Position numbers and translations under genes: made by a program. 11,513 nucleotides of DNA from an uncultured Collinsella sp. (GTDB taxonomy: Bacteria > Actinomycetota > Coriobacteriia > Coriobacteriales > Coriobacteriaceae), in contig UQPY01000065.1 in NCBI GenBank assembly GCA_900542965.1, forward strand, positions 1 through 11,513, written 5' to 3'. Under the pieces are notes generated by a model, which did not search any database, was not told where the DNA came from, and saw only the letters and a program-made list of their open reading frames with translations. Shown piece by piece: positions 7,355-11,513 of the stretch. Position 1 is the first letter of the stretch, and each line of letters starts with the position of its first letter.

Positions 7355-7605
7355 TTACGCATCCTTGTCAGACGACTTAACAGAAGCAGACTTGGCCTTG
7401 GCAGCGGCCTTTTTGGCGGCAGGCTTCTTGGTCGCGGTAGCCTTAGCAGCGGGCTTTGCGGCGGCCTTAGCCTTGGCAGCGGCCTTGGCCGTCTTCGCTG
7501 CCGGAGCCTTCTTGGCAGCCGCAGGCTTGGGCTTCACCGAGGACGTACGCTTCTTGGGCGCAGCCTTGGGCTCCTCGACCACGGGCGGCTTGTAGCTGCT
7601 AGGAC
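7355..7605 (-). repeat. Low-complexity coding region: lysine/alanine-rich tail of GlgB
   Basis: This stretch encodes roughly the last 84 residues of GlgB, after the end of the C-terminal beta domain. It is dominated by Ala and Lys in AAKA, PAAK and KKPAAKK units, with few acidic residues until the final SSDKDA. It is more purely cationic than the GlgA tail but clearly of the same compositional class. The remainder of GlgB has normal family length, so the tail is an addition and not a displaced domain. Confidence 0.88.
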
Positions 7606-9616
7606 CGCGGCGCTTAAGCACCACGCCAGCCAAGCCGGGCACCTTAATCTCAATGGAGTCCATCTGCCCGTTCCAGGGATAGGGTTCGCTCGAGCAGGTG
7701 TAGGGCTCTTCGCCGGCATAGCCGCTGCCGCCAAACTCGGGACGGTCGGAATCGAAGATGACCTCCCAGTCGCCCTCGCGCGGCACGCCCACACGGAAGC
7801 TCTCGTAGCTCGCCGGATCAAAGTTGATCAGGATCACCAGGTCGTCGTCGATGTCCTCGCCCTGGCGCACAAAACTCACGATGGACTGCTTGGAGTTGTC
7901 CGCATCGATCCAGGTAAAGCCGTCGTCGGTGTATCCGCGCTCGTACAGGGCGGGCTCGGCGGTGTACAGGTGGTTGAGCGCCTTGATAAACGCCTGATGA
8001 TGCTTGTGAGTCTCGTACTCCTCGGTCAGGAACCACTGGATGGACTCGTAGTAGCGCCACTCAATAAACTGGCCGATCTCGTTGCCCATAAAGTTGAGCT
8101 TGGCGCCGGGGTGCGTCATCTGGTAGAAGGCGAGCGTGCGCAGACCGGCAAACTGGCGCCACCAGTCGCCCGGCATGCGGCCGATGAGCGAGCACTTGCC
8201 GTGCACGACCTCGTCGTGGCTCAGCGGGCAGATGAAGTTCTCGGTAAAGGCGTACATGATGGAGAACGTGAGCAGCCCGTGGTTGCCGGGGCGCCACGGA
8301 AAATCGGTCTGTATGTAGTGCAGGGTGTCGTTCATCCAGCCCATGTCCCACTTGTAGTGGAAGCCCAAGCCGCCATCCTGCGGCGGATAGGTCACGAGCG
8401 GCCACGCGGTGGACTCTTCGGCCATCATCATCACGTCGGGGTAGTGCGCCTCCACGGCGCAGTTGACTTGACGGATAAACGCACTGGCGTCCAGGTCCTC
8501 CTCGGTACCGTACTTGTTGAACTTCTTTTGCCCCGGATCGTCTATGCCAAAGTTGAGGTACAGCATGCTGGACACGCCGTCCATGCGAATGCCGTCCACG
8601 TGGAAGTTCTCGAGCCAGTACAGCACGTTTGAGACCAGGAAGGAGCGGACCTCGCCGCGGGCGAAGTCGAACTTGTGCGTGCCCCAGTTGGGGTGAATCT
8701 CGTGCTCAAACAGCATGTGGCCGTTAAAGGTGGCAAGGCCGTGGGAGTCGGCGCAAAAACCGCCGGGCACCCAGTCCATGATCACACCGATGCCCGCCTC
8801 GTGGCACGCATCGATAAAGTGCATGAGCTGCTGCGGGTTGCCGTAGCGCGACGTGGCGGCGTAATAGCCAGTCGTCTGGTAGCCCCAGGAGCCGTCGAAA
8901 GGATGCTCCATGAGCGGCATGACCTCGATATGCGTATAACCCATGTCGCGCACGTAGTCCACGAGCTCCACCGACAGGTCGTCGTAGGTGTAAAACTCTC
9001 CGCGCTGTGCGGGGAAGGGATCCATGGGGCCGGGGTAGTTGCCGTACTCGTCGGGCTCGCCCTGCGGCGCGTCGCCGTGGCGCTTCCACGAGCCAATATG
9101 TACCTCGTAGATGTTAAGGGGCTGCGACATGTGGTTGTGGCTGGCGCGGCGCTTGAGCCACGCGGCGTCGTTCCACTTATATCCATCGAGGGTCCACAGC
9201 ACGCTCGCCGTACCCGGAGGGCACTCAGCCTTAAAGGCATATGGATCGGCCTTGTAGAGCTTTTCGCCCTCGTTGGTCTCGATAAGGTACTTATAGAGCT
9301 GGCCCTGCTCGGTGCCAGGAATAAAGCCTTCCCAAATAGCGCTCGTATGCATGGGCACCAGCGGGTTGGCGTCCTCGTCCCAGTCGTTAAATTCGCCAAT
9401 GACGTGGACGCTTTTTACGTCGGGCGCCCAAACGCAAAAGCGCCAGCCGCGCGTACGGTTCTGCGTGTCGGGGTGAGCGCCCATCTTTTCCCAGCTGCGC
9501 TCCCAGGTGCCGATGCCAAATAGGTAGACATCGTCCTTGGTGAGCTCTGGTGCGTGTGGGGCGGCTTTGCGGGTAGCGGGCTTTTTGGTTGCTGGCTTTA
9601 GCTTTGTATCGCTCAC
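7355..9616 (-). CDS. glgB: 1,4-alpha-glucan branching enzyme, GH13 with CBM48 and basic terminal extensions
   Basis: Cuts alpha-1,4-glucan and rejoins it through alpha-1,6 bonds (EC 2.4.1.18). Parts in order: a basic N-terminus (1-28; KPATKKPATRK), CBM48 (about 45-130; WRFCVWAPDV, GEFNDWD), the GH13 barrel, a C-terminal all-beta domain, and a KPAAK-type tail (about 670-753). Catalytic residues are visible: Asp281 (region I), nucleophile Asp346 in GIRMDGVSS, acid/base Glu400 in AEEST, and His467-Asp468 in SHDEVVHGK. Region I reads DWVPGG, where E. coli has DWVPGH, so the conserved His is Gly286. I chose GTG at 9616 because GGGA lies about 6-10 bases upstream; the ATGs at 9628 and 9631 have no ribosome binding site but remain possible. 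First gene of the operon. Confidence 0.94.
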   Translation of the reverse strand: MSDTKLKPATKKPATRKAAPHAPELTKDDVYLFGIGTWERSWEKMGAHPDTQNRTRGWRFCVWAPDVKSVHVIGEFNDWDEDANPLVPMHTSAIWEGFIPGTEQGQLYKYLIETNEGEKLYKADPYAFKAECPPGTASVLWTLDGYKWNDAAWLKRRASHNHMSQPLNIYEVHIGSWKRHGDAPQGEPDEYGNYPGPMDPFPAQRGEFYTYDDLSVELVDYVRDMGYTHIEVMPLMEHPFDGSWGYQTTGYYAATSRYGNPQQLMHFIDACHEAGIGVIMDWVPGGFCADSHGLATFNGHMLFEHEIHPNWGTHKFDFARGEVRSFLVSNVLYWLENFHVDGIRMDGVSSMLYLNFGIDDPGQKKFNKYGTEEDLDASAFIRQVNCAVEAHYPDVMMMAEESTAWPLVTYPPQDGGLGFHYKWDMGWMNDTLHYIQTDFPWRPGNHGLLTFSIMYAFTENFICPLSHDEVVHGKCSLIGRMPGDWWRQFAGLRTLAFYQMTHPGAKLNFMGNEIGQFIEWRYYESIQWFLTEEYETHKHHQAFIKALNHLYTAEPALYERGYTDDGFTWIDADNSKQSIVSFVRQGEDIDDDLVILINFDPASYESFRVGVPREGDWEVIFDSDRPEFGGSGYAGEEPYTCSSEPYPWNGQMDSIEIKVPGLAGVVLKRRGPSSYKPPVVEEPKAAPKKRTSSVKPKPAAAKKAPAAKTAKAAAKAKAAAKPAAKATATKKPAAKKAAAKAKSASVKSSDKDA

Positions 9617-9822
9617 GTTTGATCCCATCATGACGCGGCAGCGTGTTGCCTTGGTGACTAGATGCGAAAGGTCCAAGGCTGCACGAATCGAAGGGACGGC
9701 GATAGTTCTATGATTCGTTCCACCTCGCGTGCTCGGTGGAACTTTCGGCAAAAACTACGATAACACCTGTACGTTAGTTTTATGGACGAAAGCGAATTTG
9801 CGAGCGCGTTTAATCGGTAAGC
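9617..9822 (-). promoter_or_regulatory. Putative glgB 5' leader with several inverted repeats
   Basis: About 200 bases lie between the predicted glgB promoter and its start codon, with no supportable gene. Three nested or serial inverted repeats are visible: CCTTGG/CCAAGG (9649-9654 and 9673-9678), CGAATC/GATTCG (9684-9689 and 9712-9717) and TTCCACC/GGTGGAA (9718-9724 and 9735-9741). Together they suggest a structured leader RNA, but I do not recognise any known riboswitch or protein-binding leader, and chance short repeats are possible. Confidence 0.3.
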
Positions 9823-9828
9823 GACATG

Positions 9829-9858
9829 TTTATACCACTGGCAGAATTGCCGTGGTAA
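9829..9858 (-). promoter_or_regulatory. Predicted glgB promoter, extended -10 type
   Basis: On the minus strand, TGGTATAAA gives an extended -10 (TGn followed by TATAAA at 9834-9829). TTACCA at 9858-9853, a 4 of 6 match to TTGACA, sits 18 bases upstream. Transcription would start near 9822 and give a leader of about 200 bases. Both hexamers overlap TACCA/TGGTA half-sites (9833-9837, 9853-9857), so a DNA-binding regulator there would directly cover the promoter. Confidence 0.5.
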
Positions 9859-9878
9859 AACCCTTGACAGTTTTACCA
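9833..9878. promoter_or_regulatory. Operator-like inverted repeats over both divergent promoters
   Basis: TGGTAAAAC (9853-9861) and GTTTTACCA (9870-9878) are a perfect 9-bp inverted repeat with an 8-base spacer. A further TACCAC (9833-9838) pairs with GTGGTA (9852-9857), with GGCA/TGCC inside. The half-site centres are about 20 bases apart, close to two helical turns. The spacer of the main repeat contains the TTGACA of the plus-strand promoter. No regulator gene is in the window, so the protein is unknown. Confidence 0.55.
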
Positions 9879-9892
9879 ATTAGGGTTTCAAA
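9864..9892 (+). promoter_or_regulatory. Predicted promoter of the HAD-thiN operon
   Basis: A full consensus -35 TTGACA lies at 9864-9869. With a 17-base spacer the -10 would be TTCAAA (9887-9892), a poor match (3 of 6), which suggests either an activated promoter or a different -10. It is about 70 bases before the HAD start codon and lies within the spacer of a perfect inverted repeat. Confidence 0.4.
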
Positions 9893-9903
9893 ACTGTTAG
9901 GCT

Positions 9904-9940
9904 AACGTTTGGTAAAACGTTTTTAGCAGGTTGTTTACCA
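9904..9940. promoter_or_regulatory. Second operator-like cluster upstream of the HAD gene
   Basis: TGGTAAA (9910-9916) and TTTACCA (9934-9940) repeat the half-sites seen at 9853-9878, again inverted. Overlapping them is AAAACGTTTT (9914-9923), a perfect palindrome with a central CG, and AACGTT at 9904-9909. Central-CG palindromes of this form are typical of LacI-family operators. The cluster is placed between the plus-strand promoter and the HAD start codon, where it could block transcription. Confidence 0.45.
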
Positions 9941-9962
9941 TTTGACATCGAAAGGCTCGTTT

Positions 9963-10652
9963 ATGAACCACATCGCTGCTCCAAGTGTTGCTTTTATTTT
10001 CGATTGCGACGGAACATTGGTTAATAGCTCCCCCGTCTGGGGCCATGCGCAGACCGAGTTATTGCGCCGTCATGGCATTGATGTAACGGTCGACGATTTT
10101 GCCCAGTTTGAGCATTTGTCGCTCGAGGACGAGTGCGAGGCCTACCACGACACCTGGGGCGTTGGCGCGAATGGCGAGGAGCTGTATCGCGAGCTGGGCG
10201 AGATTTTGATTGATGGGTACTCCAAGGTGCCGCCGCGCGAGGGCCTGCTTGCATTTTTGGAGCAGGCGAAGGAGGCCGGTATTGCCATGTGTGTGGCCAC
10301 GTCCACGCCGGCCGAACTGGTGCAGTCCGCCCTTGCGGCTGCTGGCCTTGATCGCTATATGGAGTTTATTACCACGACGGGCGAGGCGGGACGCTCCAAG
10401 CAGTTCCCCGATGTATACGAGTTGGCGCTGCGTCGCTTGGGGGAGCGCCACGGGCACAAGTTTGAGCGCGCGTGGGTGTTTGAGGACGCCGTCTTTGGCC
10501 TTAAGAGCTCTGGCACTGCAGGCTTTAAGCGCGTGGGTATTTATGACCCGCATGGCCGTATGGAGCGCGACGAGGTGCGTGCTAACTGCGACGTCTTTAT
10601 CGACAGCTATGAGGACCTTGACCTGGCCCGCGTGCTTGAGTTTGAGGGCTAG
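9963..10652 (+). CDS. HAD-superfamily hydrolase, phosphatase/beta-phosphoglucomutase-like
   Basis: A 229-residue cytoplasmic haloacid-dehalogenase-type enzyme, probably a small-molecule phosphatase. All four motifs are visible: nucleophile Asp14 and Asp16 in FDCDGTLV (motif I), Thr113/Ser114 in VATST (II), Lys146 in GRSKQFPDVY (III) and Glu174-Asp175 in VFEDAVFGLKS (IV). An alpha-helical C1 cap occupies about residues 25-90, as in the beta-phosphoglucomutase and phosphoglycolate phosphatase group. The substrate cannot be told from sequence. The ATG at 9963 follows AAAGG with a 7-base spacer; an upstream TTG at 9942 is less likely. Only 9 bases separate it from thiN, so the two are probably co-transcribed. 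Thiamine-phosphate dephosphorylation or a sugar-phosphate role are both guesses from its neighbours. Confidence 0.9.
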   Translation: MNHIAAPSVAFIFDCDGTLVNSSPVWGHAQTELLRRHGIDVTVDDFAQFEHLSLEDECEAYHDTWGVGANGEELYRELGEILIDGYSKVPPREGLLAFLEQAKEAGIAMCVATSTPAELVQSALAAAGLDRYMEFITTTGEAGRSKQFPDVYELALRRLGERHGHKFERAWVFEDAVFGLKSSGTAGFKRVGIYDPHGRMERDEVRANCDVFIDSYEDLDLARVLEFEG

Positions 10653-10661
10653 GCGAGGGCC

Positions 10662-11327
10662 GTGGCTTGCAAAGTATTAGTGGTTTGCGGCTCTCCGTTG
10701 GTGGCGAGCGCGGATCTGCTGCGTCAATTGGCAGGGGAGTGCGACCGCATCGTAGCTGTAGACCGCGGCTTGGACGCCCTGTTGGGCGCTGGACTGAGCT
10801 GCGACGTCTACGTGGGCGACGCCGACACCGTTAGCGATGAGGGACGCGCTCTGGTCGATGCCGCCGATGCCTTTGAAGTGGAACGACACAACCCTTACAA
10901 GGACTATACCGATTTGGCATTGGCGCTCGATTCCGTTCGCCGCCGCTGGCCGGGTGCCGAAGTAATTGCGACTTGCGCAACCGGCGGCCGCCCGGACATG
11001 GCCCTGTCTGTGTTAGGGCTACTGGCAGGCTATGCGGACGCCCCCGTTTGGATCAAAGAAGACGAAGTGACGGCCAGAATCCTGCATCAGGACGAGACCT
11101 GGATCATCCAGGACGCCGAGGGCAAAACCTTCTCCATCATCGCCATAGCCCCCAACACAGAGATAAGCGAACACGGCCTAGAATGGGAGCTAGACCACAG
11201 TCCCCTAGGCTTGTTAGCCGACACGGGGATCAGCAACATAGTAAGATCCACCGCAAAGATTGAAGTTCACGCTGGCACTGCGATAGCGTACTTGTTGCGT
11301 GAGGGTTTTATCGGGACGGTGGGTTAA
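10662..11327 (+). CDS. thiN: Thiamine pyrophosphokinase
   Basis: Converts thiamine and ATP to thiamine diphosphate and AMP (EC 2.7.6.2), the salvage route to the cofactor. The 221 residues carry the family's motif series: VDRGLDAL (33-40) for the usual A-DGG, VGDADTVSD (51-59) for GDFDS, NPYKDYTDLALAL (77-89) for the KDxTD metal/ATP site, and TGGRPD (107-112) for GGRxDH. The position after Asp112 is Met and not the usual His. A C-terminal beta-rich thiamine-binding region follows. The start is GTG at 10662, with GAGGG just upstream at an unusually short spacing, 9 bases after the HAD stop codon. No TPP riboswitch is visible upstream. Confidence 0.9.
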   Translation: MACKVLVVCGSPLVASADLLRQLAGECDRIVAVDRGLDALLGAGLSCDVYVGDADTVSDEGRALVDAADAFEVERHNPYKDYTDLALALDSVRRRWPGAEVIATCATGGRPDMALSVLGLLAGYADAPVWIKEDEVTARILHQDETWIIQDAEGKTFSIIAIAPNTEISEHGLEWELDHSPLGLLADTGISNIVRSTAKIEVHAGTAIAYLLREGFIGTVG

Positions 11328-11369
11328 TTGACTGATTTTGCCGAAGTCAAAATCAGTCAATTCAACCCA
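11320..11369 (+). terminator. Long near-perfect hairpin overlapping the thiN stop codon
   Basis: TGGGTTAATTGACTGATTTTG (left arm 11320-11340) pairs along its whole length with 11348-11369, leaving one bulged C at 11363 and a 7-base loop CCGAAGT. The innermost 15 bp are perfect. The thiN stop codon TAA (11325-11327) is inside the left arm. The stem is AT-rich and lacks a following U-tract, so on its own it is not a typical intrinsic terminator. It may block 3' exonuclease decay or act with the terminator 10 bases further on. Confidence 0.55.
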
Positions 11370-11378
11370 TTACAGTTT

Positions 11379-11404
11379 GAGTCGTCCGAAAGGGCGGCTC
11401 TTTT
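11379..11404 (+). terminator. Rho-independent terminator of the HAD-thiN operon
   Basis: GAGTCGTCC (11379-11387) and GGGCGGCTC (11392-11400) form a 9-bp stem with two G-U pairs, capped by a GAAA (GNRA) tetraloop and followed directly by TTTT (11401-11404). It lies 51 bases after the thiN stop codon on the same strand. The U-run is short but the other features are classic. Confidence 0.8.
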
Positions 11405-11487
11405 CCGTTGCATGGTTATACGATTGAGCCGTACCGGCAGTCGCTGGCCGACCGCCCCGGACGGCCGTCAGCCCCTGCCCCGTAGAG
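11405..11487. other. Unassigned 3' end of the genomic insert
   Basis: Eighty-three bases after the terminator with no feature I can support. A plus-strand frame opens at ATG 11412 and stays open to the contig end, but it has no Shine-Dalgarno sequence and its last residues (VSYTHLTL) are a translation of the adapter. Confidence 0.6.
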
Positions 11488-11513
11488 CTGTCTCTTATAC
11501 ACATCTGACGCTG
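11488..11513. other. Nextera (Tn5) sequencing adapter, transposase read-1 side, truncated
   Basis: CTGTCTCTTATACACATCT (11488-11506) is the reverse complement of the Tn5 mosaic end, and GACGCTG (11507-11513) continues into the read-1 transposase adapter, which is cut off 7 bases short of its full length. Together with the adapter at 1-36, facing inward in the normal library orientation, it marks both contig ends as library sequence. Confidence 0.97.

Noticed and set aside
4654..7380. A 908-codon plus-strand frame antisense to glgP
   Set aside because: It covers a phosphorylase with all family motifs, has no ribosome binding site or recognisable domain, and is a by-product of base bias at third codon positions.
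7352..9523. Plus-strand frames antisense to glgB (426 and 282 codons)
   Set aside because: Same antisense effect; translations have Val/His/Leu-rich composition and no domain.
9658..9879. 73-codon minus-strand frame in the glgB upstream region
   Set aside because: No ribosome binding site, no recognisable motif, and it runs through the predicted promoter and operator.
10653..10661. TPP riboswitch upstream of thiN
   Set aside because: The gap is 9 bases and the region before the HAD gene lacks the conserved CUGAGA-type thi-box elements.
11412..11513. Open frame MVIRLSRTGSR... at the right end, slightly like the start of ribosomal protein S16
   Set aside because: No ribosome binding site, similarity lost after about ten residues, and the frame ends in translated adapter sequence.

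Overview
The window looks like one assembled contig from a high-GC, Gram-positive anaerobe. It carries a five-gene glycogen operon on the minus strand and, divergent from it, a short two-gene plus-strand operon. GC-rich codon use combined with a GlgC plus GlgD pair (mostly a Bacillota arrangement) and long lysine/alanine/threonine-rich protein tails suggests the Coriobacteriia, perhaps Collinsella. That placement is inference from memory of family traits, not from a database comparison.

Layout. Bases 1-36 and 11488-11513 are Illumina Nextera (Tn5) adapter sequence, so the genomic insert is only about 37-11487. On the minus strand, in transcription order, lie glgB (branching enzyme, 7355-9616), glgP (phosphorylase, 4834-7260), glgC (ADP-glucose pyrophosphorylase, 3577-4725), glgD (its non-catalytic partner, 2445-3572) and glgA (glycogen synthase, 102-2354). 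A stem-loop follows glgA at 38-64. Stem-loops also lie between glgP and glgC and between glgD and glgA. The glgB-glgA divergent control region (about 9617-9962) holds an extended -10 promoter facing glgB, a consensus -35 facing the other way, and five alternating TGGTA/TACCA half-sites. To the right, on the plus strand, are a HAD-superfamily phosphatase (9963-10652) and thiamine pyrophosphokinase (10662-11327), closed by a long hairpin and a textbook terminator (11379-11404).

How it works together. GlgC, with GlgD as probable regulatory partner, makes ADP-glucose. GlgA polymerises it into alpha-1,4-glucan, GlgB adds alpha-1,6 branches, and GlgP recovers glucose-1-phosphate. Synthesis and first-step breakdown are thus in one transcription unit; no debranching enzyme (GlgX) is present in the window.

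The most unusual points are: a polyampholytic, histone-H1-like tail of about 262 residues on glycogen synthase; a similar tail of about 84 residues, plus a short basic N-terminus, on the branching enzyme; loss of the normally invariant region I histidine in that branching enzyme; and an array of inverted half-sites spanning both divergent promoters.
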